NCBI RefSeq assembly: GCF_003352045.1
Contig: NZ_CP025815.1
Location: forward strand, 2,542,001-2,606,000
Length of the DNA: 64,000 nt
Reading direction: 5' to 3'
Source of the DNA: Sulfitobacter sp. JL08
Lineage (GTDB): Bacteria > Pseudomonadota > Alphaproteobacteria > Rhodobacterales > Rhodobacteraceae
The number at the start of each line of letters is the position of its first letter. Position 1 is the first letter of the stretch. Of this stretch, positions 28,785 to 36,514 are shown piece by piece. The notes beneath the pieces are model-generated. The model was not told the origin of the DNA. It saw nothing but the letters and a program-made list of their open reading frames with translations, and ran no database searches. The translations under genes and the position numbers were made by a program.

Positions 28785-29333
28785 TCAGGCACCCGATGTG
28801 AACATCTCCGTCCGTTCGCCGGTGATTGCAGCGCTTGTGGCGCACGGTGCGGCCCCCGAGGTGAAGAGCTGTGTCGCCTCGCCTGTGGATGCATCGGACG
28901 TGGCTGTTGGCGCGGCACCGGATGTGAACATTCCTGTCTCGTCACCGCCAACAACGGTGGCCAAAAGGATTGGCGCAGCCCCCGAGGTGAACATCTGAGT
29001 GCCTTCGCCGGTGACAATGTCCGACAAGACAGACGGCGCGGCACCGGACGTGAACAGATAGGTGCCTTCGCCGGTGGCAATGCCGGAGGATGCAGCAGGT
29101 GCGGCGCCGGATGTGAACATCTGTGTGCCATCGCCGGTCAGTGCGGTCGCACCACCCATCGGGGCCGCACCGGATGTGAACATTTCCACGCTGTCGCCCA
29201 TCAGGGCGGTTGCGAACGCAGAGGGGGCTGCACCGGACGTGAACATTTCGGTTCCCGCCCCGTCAAAAAGCGCAGCGTCGCTTTCGATGGTGGCGGCAGC
29301 AAAGGTGTCATAGGTTTTCAGTTGAGCTTGCAT
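28785..29333 (-). CDS. Tandem-repeat protein, eight (M/L)FTSGAAP units; possible multi-core precursor
   Basis: A 182-residue protein with a 29-residue N-terminal segment (starts 'MQAQLKTYDTFAAATIESD') and then eight 21-residue units. Octapeptides begin at residues 30, 51, 72, 93, 114, 135, 156 and 177; six read MFTSGAAP in full, two have Leu first, and the last stops after MFTSGA. Between them are variable Ala/Thr/Ser-rich spacers ending G(D/E)xT(E/Q/G/Y). There is one cysteine. GGGAG lies 8 nt before the ATG at 29333; an ATG five codons upstream is less well placed. No signal peptide. Alternatives are a structural or adhesin-like repeat protein. Confidence 0.8.
   Translation of the reverse strand: MQAQLKTYDTFAAATIESDAALFDGAGTEMFTSGAAPSAFATALMGDSVEMFTSGAAPMGGATALTGDGTQMFTSGAAPAASSGIATGEGTYLFTSGAAPSVLSDIVTGEGTQMFTSGAAPILLATVVGGDETGMFTSGAAPTATSDASTGEATQLFTSGAAPCATSAAITGERTEMFTSGA
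28788..29246 (-). repeat. Eight 63-bp tandem coding repeats
   Basis: The repeat period is exactly 63 bp with no indels across about 460 bp. Codons in the conserved block vary at third positions: Thr is ACA, ACC or ACG, Ser TCC or TCG, Gly GGT, GGC or GGG, Ala several. Units 5 and 7 share the ACC-TCG-GGG version and most others use TCC-GGT. The amino-acid block is kept while the DNA drifts, which points to selection on the peptide and to an old array, not a recent slippage expansion. Confidence 0.9.
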
Positions 29334-29711
29334 ATGGTCGTCTCCCAAGTGTGAATTTACAGCCTCTTCACGCTTGCACGTAAAAAGCGAGTTATAAACA
29401 GCATTTTCAACCCTGAGTAATGACCTGTCGAGTTATCCACATCAGCATCGCTGGCCAAACCTATGACTTTGTCATCAAAGAATTTTCTGGTGCGCGCGCG
29501 AAAAAAACTTATCCACAAGCCTGTTTTTGCCAGCTTTTCGGGGCGGTTGCGTTGATCAGAGCTTTGATGGCCACGAATCGTGCACAGGTGGCGGCAGACA
29601 GCGGACTGCCCGATTCTATCGCCAGCCCCGAACCTGCGACGTGCAACCTGCTCTTGTGACGTCGGGCGGCATCGGCGATACAAGGCGGGCATCTGCCAGA
29701 CCGGGGTCATC
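29334..29711. promoter_or_regulatory. Divergent intergenic region with two perfect DnaA boxes
   Basis: This 378-bp region separates the repeat-peptide operon from xthA and is AT-richer than the surroundings. TTATCCACA, the DnaA box consensus, occurs at 29433-29441 and 29509-29517, both on the plus strand and 76 bp apart; a weaker TTATAAACA lies at 29392-29400. Between the boxes is a perfect inverted repeat ATGAC-TTT-GTCAT at 29463-29475. No recognisable gene is present. Both divergent promoters should lie here, but I cannot place their -35/-10 elements with confidence. Confidence 0.6.
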
Positions 29712-30491
29712 ATGAAAATTGCCAGCTTCAACATCAACGGTATCAAAGCGCGCATTGCCGCCCTGCCCGACTGGCTGGACGAAGCCAAACCCGATGTTGT
29801 CGTCTTGCAGGAAATCAAAAGCGTCGACGAAGCGTTCAAGCGCGACCTGTTTGAAGACCGTGGTTACAACGTCGAAACGCACGGCCAAAAATCGTTCAAC
29901 GGCGTGGCCATCCTGTCAAAACTGCCGCTGGAAGACGTTTCGCGCGGGCTGCCGGGGGACGACGAAGATGAACAGGCCCGCTGGATCGAAGCCACGGTCG
30001 TGGGCAAACACGCGGTGCGTGTCTGTGGGTTGTACCTGCCCAACGGCAATCCGGCACCGGGCCCCAAATTCGATTACAAACTGGCATGGATGGCGCGGCT
30101 GCAACATCGCGCGGCGCAATTGCTGTCTGATGAAATGCCTGCCCTGATGGCCGGTGATTACAACGTGATCCCGCAGGCCGAAGACGCCGCGCGCCCGGAT
30201 GCGTGGCGCGAGGATGCGCTGTTTCGCCCCGAAAGCCGCGCGGCATTTCAAAGAATTCTGAATCTGGGCTTTACCGATGCGTTCCGCGCCCGCACCCAAG
30301 GCCCCGGGCATTACAGCTTTTGGGACTATCAGGCCGGAGCATGGAACAAGAATGACGGCATCCGGATCGATCATTTCCTGCTGACCCCCCAGTGCGCCGA
30401 TCTGTTGCTGGACTGCCAGATCGACAAGGATGTGCGCGGCCGGGAAAAGCCGTCAGATCACGTGCCAATATGGGTCGAACTTGACGCCTGA
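29712..30491 (+). CDS. xthA: Exodeoxyribonuclease III
   Basis: A 259-residue AP endonuclease/3'-exonuclease for base excision repair. The catalytic Glu34 is in 'VVVLQEIKS', the 'GDYNVIP' Asp/Asn pair and 'KNDGIRIDHFLL' follow, and the C-terminal 'SDHVPIWVEL' provides the catalytic His. The ATG at 29712 begins the usual 'MKIASFNINGIKAR'. It is monocistronic here, ending 11 nt before the convergent flavin monooxygenase gene. Confidence 0.95.
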   Translation: MKIASFNINGIKARIAALPDWLDEAKPDVVVLQEIKSVDEAFKRDLFEDRGYNVETHGQKSFNGVAILSKLPLEDVSRGLPGDDEDEQARWIEATVVGKHAVRVCGLYLPNGNPAPGPKFDYKLAWMARLQHRAAQLLSDEMPALMAGDYNVIPQAEDAARPDAWREDALFRPESRAAFQRILNLGFTDAFRARTQGPGHYSFWDYQAGAWNKNDGIRIDHFLLTPQCADLLLDCQIDKDVRGREKPSDHVPIWVELDA

Positions 30492-30502
30492 ACCCAGCGG
30501 AA

Positions 30503-31633
30503 TCAAAGACGCGTCACATCGTGGTCGTAAATCCAGGCAAAACGCGCAGACAATCGCGGCCCCATCACCGCCATAGCCGTTTGCGCCAGCCAGCTGACCG
30601 GCGGCGCGTAATGAAAAGTGCGCGCATTTCCGGACGCTGCTGCAACAACCCGTGTGGCACGGGGTTGCCGCACCGCCTGATAGCGCGCCAGACCGGCATC
30701 AACCGATGTGCTGCCTGATACGCAGCTTGCCAGCACCCACGCATCTTCCAGCGCAAGACAGGCCCCTTGCGCCATGAACGGCAGGGTCGGATGCGCCGCA
30801 TCGCCCAGCAAAGCCAGCCCGCCCTTGTGCCAGACCTGCGCCACCGGATGCAGATAAAGCGCCCACAGGTGGGTTTCCTGAACCCCCGCCAACAGGTCGG
30901 CGGTTGCGCCAGTAAAATCGGCAAACCGGGCGCGCAAATCATCAGGATCGCCGGACAGTCGCCAGCCTTCTTCTGTCCAGTCCGCGCGCTCTTCGACAGC
31001 GACGATGTTCATCAAACTGCCGCCGCGCAGCGCATAAGACACAACATGCCGTCCCGGCCCCATTGTCAGAACGGCGTGTGACGGTGCGTCTTGGGGCGAA
31101 AACGGCACAACGGCGCGCCAGGCAACCTGCTTTGAAAATTGTGGCGCGGCGTTGCCGTTCAGCGCCGCGCGCAAATTGCTTTGCCCCCCATTTGCGCCAA
31201 CAACCAGATCAAAACACCCCATCTCCCCAACGCGGCCGGTCTGAAGATCGACATCGGTGATGGCCTGACCCAACTGAAACGTCACACCGGCGTCTGCGGC
31301 CCGCGCAACAAGCAGGTCAAGCAGATCCGCACGGTGAAAATACCATGTCGGGCCTGCCTGTGGCGGCGGCACAAACGAAATCCTGTTGGGCCGGCGATAA
31401 TCGCGCAGTTCTGTGCCCGACGATTGCACTGCCCCGTCCGGCGTGTCTTGGACGGCCCCCAAGGCGCGCAGCACACACATGCCATTTGCGCTGATCTGCA
31501 AGCCGGCGCCGACTTCGCTAAGGGAGGCGGCCTGTTCGAATACTGTGACAGTGGCGCCCCTCTGGGCAAAGGCGATTGCGGCTGCCACCCCGCCGATGCC
31601 GGCACCGATCACTGCAACATTCATCGAATTCAT
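30503..31633 (-). CDS. FAD-dependent monooxygenase (salicylate-hydroxylase type)
   Basis: A 376-residue single-component flavoprotein hydroxylase. The dinucleotide fold 'VIGAGIGGVAAAIAFAQRGA' starts at residue 8, and the second FAD motif 'GLALLGDAAHPTLPFMAQGA' follows later, typical of class A aromatic hydroxylases using NAD(P)H and O2. Several start codons cluster; I choose the ATG at 31633, with AGAAG 7 nt upstream, though 31624 is possible. Neighbours give no pathway clue, so whether it hydroxylates salicylate-like aromatics or another ring is open. Confidence 0.87.
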   Translation of the reverse strand: MNSMNVAVIGAGIGGVAAAIAFAQRGATVTVFEQAASLSEVGAGLQISANGMCVLRALGAVQDTPDGAVQSSGTELRDYRRPNRISFVPPPQAGPTWYFHRADLLDLLVARAADAGVTFQLGQAITDVDLQTGRVGEMGCFDLVVGANGGQSNLRAALNGNAAPQFSKQVAWRAVVPFSPQDAPSHAVLTMGPGRHVVSYALRGGSLMNIVAVEERADWTEEGWRLSGDPDDLRARFADFTGATADLLAGVQETHLWALYLHPVAQVWHKGGLALLGDAAHPTLPFMAQGACLALEDAWVLASCVSGSTSVDAGLARYQAVRQPRATRVVAAASGNARTFHYAPPVSWLAQTAMAVMGPRLSARFAWIYDHDVTRL

Positions 31634-31709
31634 TGTCATACTTCTATGGACCATAAAAAAACGCCGCGGCTGTGGCCACGGCGTTCTGGAAATCTACGAT
31701 CACGCCGGA

Positions 31710-32132
31710 TCAATCGTCGCGGTGAACTTTTTCGCGACGCTCATGTTTTTCCTGTGCCTCAAGGCTCATCGTGGCGATGGGGCGTGCATCCAGACGTTTC
31801 AGCGAAATCGGTTCGCCCGTGACCGAGCAATAGCCGAATTCGCCGTCTTCGATCCGGCGCAGGGCGGCATCGATTTTCGACACCAGCTTGCGCTGACGGT
31901 CGCGTGTGCGCAGTTCCAGCGCGCGATCTGTTTCCTCGGATGCACGATCTGTCACATCGGGAATGTTGCGCGTGCCGTCCTGCAATCCTTCGATGGTATC
32001 GCGGCTGCCCGCCAGCAATTCGGCGCGCCAGTTCAGCAGTTTGCGGCGGAAATATTCAACCTGACGTTCATTCATGAACGGCTCGTCCTCGGCCGGCGTA
32101 TATTCTTCCGGCAGAATCAAATCCTGTTTCAT
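31710..32132 (-). CDS. dksA: DksA-type RNA polymerase-binding factor with degenerate zinc finger
   Basis: A 140-residue transcription factor that enters the RNA polymerase secondary channel and works with ppGpp in the stringent response. A coiled coil with the tip acidic residues ('PDVTDRASEETDRALELRTR') is followed by the zinc-finger fold 'GEFGYCSVTGEPISLKRLDA', in which only one of four cysteines remains (C-x-x-T, then A and T/S positions). This non-zinc form is typical of Rhodobacter-type DksA. GGGAG precedes the ATG at 32132; 11 upstream codons also stay open. Confidence 0.9.
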   Translation of the reverse strand: MKQDLILPEEYTPAEDEPFMNERQVEYFRRKLLNWRAELLAGSRDTIEGLQDGTRNIPDVTDRASEETDRALELRTRDRQRKLVSKIDAALRRIEDGEFGYCSVTGEPISLKRLDARPIATMSLEAQEKHERREKVHRDD

Positions 32133-32322
32133 TTTTGCTCCCACGGTCTTGCGAAGACCTGTCATACTCTATCCTCAGACGGATGGCTGTGTTTGAGGGG
32201 CGTTTACCGCACCGTTCGGCAATTGTCACTACACAATCATTTCAAATTGGCCCTGCGATTGCAGCCATGAACAGCGCAGGCTAAGATGCGGCAGAACAGG
32301 CATAAAAAGGCACCCAGACCCC

Positions 32323-33162
32323 ATGAAATTCCAAGGTACGGCCGAATACGTGGCCACAGATGATCTGACAATTGCGGTGAACGCGGCAGTGACACTGGAA
32401 CGGCCATTGCTGGTCAAAGGCGAACCCGGAACCGGCAAGACAGAACTGGCCCGCCAGGTGGCGTCTGCCCTGGGCCTGCGCATGATCGAATGGAACATCA
32501 AATCCACCACGCGGGCGCAACAGGGGCTTTATGAATACGATGCCGTCAGTCGCTTGCGCGACAGCCAGCTTGGCGAAGAAAAAGTGCACGATGTGTCCAA
32601 CTACATCCGCAAAGGCAAGCTGTGGCAGGCGTTCGAGGCCGATGAAAAAGTCGTTCTGCTGATTGATGAAGTCGACAAGGCCGATATCGAGTTTCCCAAT
32701 GATCTGCTACAGGAACTCGACCAGATGGAGTTTCATGTTTATGAAACCGGCGAAACCGTTACGGCCCGCCATCGCCCGGTTGTCATCATCACATCGAACA
32801 ATGAAAAAGAACTGCCCGATGCGTTTTTGCGCCGCTGTTTTTTCCATTACATCCGTTTTCCGGACGAACAGACGATGCGCAAGATCGTCGATGTGCATCA
32901 CCCCGGAATCAAGGATGCCCTGCTGACCACGGCGCTGACCCAGTTCTACGAAGTACGCGAAACCGCAGGGCTCAAGAAGAAACCTTCGACCTCAGAAGTG
33001 CTTGACTGGTTGAAACTGCTTCTGGCCGAAGACCTGAGCGCTGAAGATTTGAAGCGCGATGGTGCCAATGCGCTGCCGAAACTGCACGGTGCCCTGCTCA
33101 AGAACGAGCAGGATGTGCATCTGTTCGAACGTCTGGCGTTCATGGCGCGCGGACAGCGCTAG
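32323..33162 (+). CDS. MoxR-family AAA+ ATPase
   Basis: A 279-residue AAA+ chaperone-like ATPase. Walker A 'GEPGTGKT' is at 33-40, Walker B 'VLLIDEVDKAD' near 111-121, and sensor 1 in 'PVVIITSNNEKELPDAFLRR'. MoxR proteins work with VWA-domain partners to activate or insert cofactors into enzyme complexes; the VWA gene lies 2.1 kb downstream on the same strand after three small genes. It is divergent from dksA across 190 bp. Confidence 0.92.
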   Translation: MKFQGTAEYVATDDLTIAVNAAVTLERPLLVKGEPGTGKTELARQVASALGLRMIEWNIKSTTRAQQGLYEYDAVSRLRDSQLGEEKVHDVSNYIRKGKLWQAFEADEKVVLLIDEVDKADIEFPNDLLQELDQMEFHVYETGETVTARHRPVVIITSNNEKELPDAFLRRCFFHYIRFPDEQTMRKIVDVHHPGIKDALLTTALTQFYEVRETAGLKKKPSTSEVLDWLKLLLAEDLSAEDLKRDGANALPKLHGALLKNEQDVHLFERLAFMARGQR

Positions 33163-33284
33163 GGGCCCGGTTTTTCGCGATATCCATGCTATGATCTGGT
33201 CGCCTTGCGCGAACTGAGGTATTCGAAACCCAACAGAGCGACGTGCAGGAATTGCCACATCCGCTTTAACAAAGAGGTATTACA

Positions 33285-33740
33285 ATGGCCGACGCGCCTT
33301 CGCTGATCATTCGCCCCTTGCAGGAAACCGATCGCGCCGAATGGGCCGAGATGTGGACCGGATATCTTGAATATTACGAAACCTCAGTGCCCGATGAAAT
33401 ATATGACAGCACCTTCGCCCGCCTGCTTGGGGATGATCCACGCGACTTTAACGCGCTGGTTGCCGAAAAAGAGGGCCGCCTGCTGGGGCTGACGCATTTC
33501 CTCTTTCACCGGCACGGCTGGAAGGTCGAAGACGTGTGCTATCTTCAGGATCTGTACACCCGTCCAGAGGCACGCGGCGAAGGCGTGGCTGGTGCATTGA
33601 TCAATGCGGTTTATGACGCCGCGGACAAGGCCGGGGCACCTTCGGTTTACTGGCTGACACAGGATTTCAACGCAACCGCGCGCAAACTTTATGACAAGAT
33701 CGGCGTTCTCACGCCGTTCATAAAATACCAGCGCCCGTGA
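33285..33740 (+). CDS. GNAT-family N-acetyltransferase
   Basis: A 151-residue acetyltransferase domain. The acetyl-CoA-binding loop reads 'LYTRPEARGEGVAGALINAV' (R-x-x-G-x-G/A variant), preceded by strand 'VCYLQDL'. The C-terminal 'YWLTQDFNATARKLYDKIGV' is the usual late helix. It is on the MoxR-VWA strand; its TGA overlaps the next ATG by 1 nt (TGATG), so it is coupled to the DUF2927 gene. Substrate unknown. Confidence 0.88.
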   Translation: MADAPSLIIRPLQETDRAEWAEMWTGYLEYYETSVPDEIYDSTFARLLGDDPRDFNALVAEKEGRLLGLTHFLFHRHGWKVEDVCYLQDLYTRPEARGEGVAGALINAVYDAADKAGAPSVYWLTQDFNATARKLYDKIGVLTPFIKYQRP

Positions 33741-35104
33741 TGCGCCTGCTGCTGATCCCCTTTTGTCTGGCGCTGGCGGCGTGCGGATCGACTGCGCCCA
33801 AAGACACGCCGACACGGGCGCAGATCGCAGATAGCACGCTGCCGCCGATGAAAAGTTTCGGCGCCACCAGCCCGGTACGTTCGACACGCCCCAACGGCAA
33901 CATCGCCTATGATTTCCTTGATCTGTCTTTCCAACTGGAAAGCGGTCGGGAACTGCCGGTGTTCAGCCGCTTTGAAACGCCCGTTACCGTCCGTGTCACC
34001 GGCACGCCTCCTGCCAGTCTGGGCCCCGATCTGTCGCGTCTGATCCGACGGTTGCGCAACGAGGCCGGGATCGACATTTCGCTAAGCCAGACAGCCACCG
34101 CCAACATCACGATCGAGGCCGTGACACGCGCCGAAATCCGCCGCGCCCTGCCGCAGGCGGCCTGTTTCGTGGTTCCGAACGTATCCAGCCTTGCCGAGTA
34201 CCGCTCGAACCGCAGATCGCAAAAAACCAACTGGGCCACGCTTCGGACACGCACGAAAATGGCCATTTTCCTGCCCAACGATGCAAGCCCGCAGGAAATC
34301 CGCGACTGCATGCACGAAGAACTGGCACAGGCTTTGGGGCCGCTGAACGATCTTTATCGCCTGTCCGACAGTGTGTTCAACGATGACAACATCCATACCG
34401 TGCTGACAGGGTTTGACATGACGATCCTGCGCGCGACCTATGCCCCCGAATTGCGCAGCGGCATGACGCGTGAACAGGTGGCCGCGCGCTTGCCTGCCGT
34501 TCTGGCCCGCATCAACCCGGCCGGCAACCGCGCTGCAATCCGCCAGCCCGCCCCGCCATCGCGGGCGTGGATCAGTGCGATTCAATCCGCCCTTGGCCCC
34601 GGATCAAGCGCCGGCACAAGACGGCGGTCCGCGGCAGAAGCCCTGAAAATCGCACAGGCACAGGGCTGGCAGGACAACCGCCTGGCCTTTAGCCATTATA
34701 TATCCGGCCGTCTGATCCAAAGCGCCAACCCGCTGGCCGCCTTTGATCAGTTCATCAAAGCCGACCGCGCCTATGCCCGGCTGCCCGACACAGAATTGCA
34801 CCGCGCCTATGTGGCCGCACAGATTGCGGCCTATGCGATCAGCGACGGTGAAGGCGCGATTGCCCTGCGCATCGTCGATCCGTTTATCGGCACGGCATCG
34901 CGATACGAAAACGCCGCATTGCTGGCTACACTGATGCTTATGCGCGCCGAAGCGCTGGACCTGACCGGTCGTGCGTCCGAGGCGCAGCGTGTCAGGCTGG
35001 ACAGTCTGGGGTGGGCGCGATACGGATTTGGCCCAGATTGGGCTGTACGTGGCAAAATGCGCGAGATTGCGCAGATCAGCCCGCTTCAAAGGGATGACGG
35101 ATAG
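33740..35104 (+). CDS. DUF2927-domain lipoprotein
   Basis: A 454-residue secreted lipoprotein: signal peptide 'MRLLLIPFCLALAACGST' with lipobox 'LAAC' and Cys15. The central part contains the DUF2927 core, with 'CMHEELAQALGPLNDLYRLS' followed by 'SVFNDDNIHT', a segment resembling a metallopeptidase-like H-E pair (His-Glu-Glu) though without a full HExxH. The C-terminal half is helical, with TPR-like Ala-rich stretches. Conserved in Rhodobacteraceae near MoxR/VWA genes. No known function. Confidence 0.83.
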   Translation: MRLLLIPFCLALAACGSTAPKDTPTRAQIADSTLPPMKSFGATSPVRSTRPNGNIAYDFLDLSFQLESGRELPVFSRFETPVTVRVTGTPPASLGPDLSRLIRRLRNEAGIDISLSQTATANITIEAVTRAEIRRALPQAACFVVPNVSSLAEYRSNRRSQKTNWATLRTRTKMAIFLPNDASPQEIRDCMHEELAQALGPLNDLYRLSDSVFNDDNIHTVLTGFDMTILRATYAPELRSGMTREQVAARLPAVLARINPAGNRAAIRQPAPPSRAWISAIQSALGPGSSAGTRRRSAAEALKIAQAQGWQDNRLAFSHYISGRLIQSANPLAAFDQFIKADRAYARLPDTELHRAYVAAQIAAYAISDGEGAIALRIVDPFIGTASRYENAALLATLMLMRAEALDLTGRASEAQRVRLDSLGWARYGFGPDWAVRGKMREIAQISPLQRDDG

Positions 35105-35106
35105 AT

Positions 35107-35274
35107 ATGATCGTAATTGTAGCAGCACTGGCCGGGGCGATTATCGGCGGCACCACCGCCGCACGGCGTAAAGGGTCGCGCCTTGACATCGCCCAATACG
35201 CGGCATCCTTTGCCATTGCCTTTGCCGTTGTCGGTATGATCGCGACAGTCATCATCCACCGCGCGGCCGTTTGA
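35107..35274 (+). CDS. 55-residue two-helix membrane protein
   Basis: A short gene filling the 174-bp gap between the lipoprotein and VWA genes, beginning 2 nt after the former. Two hydrophobic segments ('MIVIVAALAGAIIGGTTAA' and 'YAASFAIAFAVVGMIATVII') flank a basic loop 'RRKGSRLDIAQ'. Similar small proteins in this position are known in Rhodobacterales, sometimes misnamed apolipoprotein acyltransferase; it is far too short for that. Weak ribosome site; likely translated by coupling. Confidence 0.72.
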   Translation: MIVIVAALAGAIIGGTTAARRKGSRLDIAQYAASFAIAFAVVGMIATVIIHRAAV

Positions 35275-35278
35275 TCTC

Positions 35279-36466
35279 ATGTTTCTGCCGTTTTTCGAAA
35301 GCTTGCGCAAAAACGGTCTTCCGGTTTCCCTGCGCGAATTCCTGAGCTTTTTGGAAGGCATGAAGGCAGGGTTGGCCACCTATGATGTCGAAGCGTTCTA
35401 TTATCTGGCCCGCATTTCAATGGTCAAAGACGAGCGCAACATCGACAAGTTCGACCGCGCCTTTGCCGCAGCGTTCGAAGGGCTGGAAAGCATTTCGCTG
35501 GATCAGGTTCTTGAGGCGGTCGATATTCCCGGTGACTGGCTGGAAAAGCTGGCGGAAAAACATCTGAGCGACGCAGAAAAAGCCGAAATCGAGGCATTGG
35601 GCGGCTTTGACAAGCTGATGGAAACCCTGAAAGAGCGTCTGAAAGAGCAACAGGGCCGCCATCAGGGCGGTAACAAGTGGATCGGCACCGCGGGCACATC
35701 GCCCTTCGGGGCCTATGGCTACAATCCCGAAGGGGTGCGGATAGGCCAGAAAGAATCGCGCCACCAGCGCGCCACCAAAGTGTGGGACAAGCGTGAATTT
35801 AAGAACTTGGACGACACAGTTGAACTGGGTACGCGCAACATCAAGGTCGCGCTGAAGCGTCTGCGCCGCTGGGCGCGCGACGGGGCGGCGGAAGAGCTTG
35901 ACCTGAACGGCACGATCCGTGCCACGGCCGAACACGGCTATCTGGATGTGAAAACACGCCCCGAACGGCGCAATGCGGTCAAGGTATTGCTGTTTTTGGA
36001 TGTGGGCGGGTCGATGGATCCTCATATCAAGGTGGTGCAGGAACTGTTTTCCGCCGCGCGCGCCGAATTCAAGCATCTGGAAAATTTCTATTTCCACAAC
36101 TGTCTTTACGAAGGCGTGTGGCGCGACAACCGCCGCCGCTGGAACGCGCAGATTTCCACCGACGAGGTGCTGCGCACCTACGGCCCCGATTACAAATGCA
36201 TCTTTGTCGGCGACGCTTCCATGTCGCCCTATGAAATCGCCTATCCCGGCGGGGCGAACGAACACTGGAACGCCGAGGCCGGACAGGTCTGGCTGGCGCG
36301 TGCCCGCGATCAGTGGGCATCGCATCTCTGGATCAATCCGGTGCCGGAAAAATATTGGGGCTACACCCATTCCATCGGCATGATTCAGGATATCTTTGGC
36401 GCGGGTCGCATGGTTCCGATGACATTGTCAGGTCTGGAAGCGGGCATGAAAAGCCTGACACGCTAG
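35279..36466 (+). CDS. VWA-domain (CoxE-like) protein
   Basis: A 395-residue cytoplasmic protein with an N-terminal helical part and a C-terminal von Willebrand A domain. The metal-ion-dependent adhesion site reads 'DVGGSMDP' from Asp241, and 'FYFHNCLYEGVWRDNRRRW' follows. The CoxE/YehP-type VWA proteins pair with MoxR ATPases; the MoxR gene of this cluster is at 32.3 kb. It starts 4 nt after the small membrane gene. Target complex unknown. Confidence 0.92.
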   Translation: MFLPFFESLRKNGLPVSLREFLSFLEGMKAGLATYDVEAFYYLARISMVKDERNIDKFDRAFAAAFEGLESISLDQVLEAVDIPGDWLEKLAEKHLSDAEKAEIEALGGFDKLMETLKERLKEQQGRHQGGNKWIGTAGTSPFGAYGYNPEGVRIGQKESRHQRATKVWDKREFKNLDDTVELGTRNIKVALKRLRRWARDGAAEELDLNGTIRATAEHGYLDVKTRPERRNAVKVLLFLDVGGSMDPHIKVVQELFSAARAEFKHLENFYFHNCLYEGVWRDNRRRWNAQISTDEVLRTYGPDYKCIFVGDASMSPYEIAYPGGANEHWNAEAGQVWLARARDQWASHLWINPVPEKYWGYTHSIGMIQDIFGAGRMVPMTLSGLEAGMKSLTR

Positions 36467-36514
36467 GCGCGCGAAACGCTTGTCGCAGACGCGCGCGCGC
36501 CTTAGCGTGATGCC

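Noticed and set aside
28536-29354. Plus-strand frames across the repeat array, including Cys/Gly-rich translations
   Set aside because: They are reverse-strand readings of the 63-bp coding repeats. Conservation at codon level supports the minus-strand frame only.
29334-29711. Chromosomal replication origin at the DnaA boxes
   Set aside because: Only two perfect boxes, no dnaA/hemE/parAB/gidA-type neighbours, and gene order looks ordinary; regulatory use is more likely.
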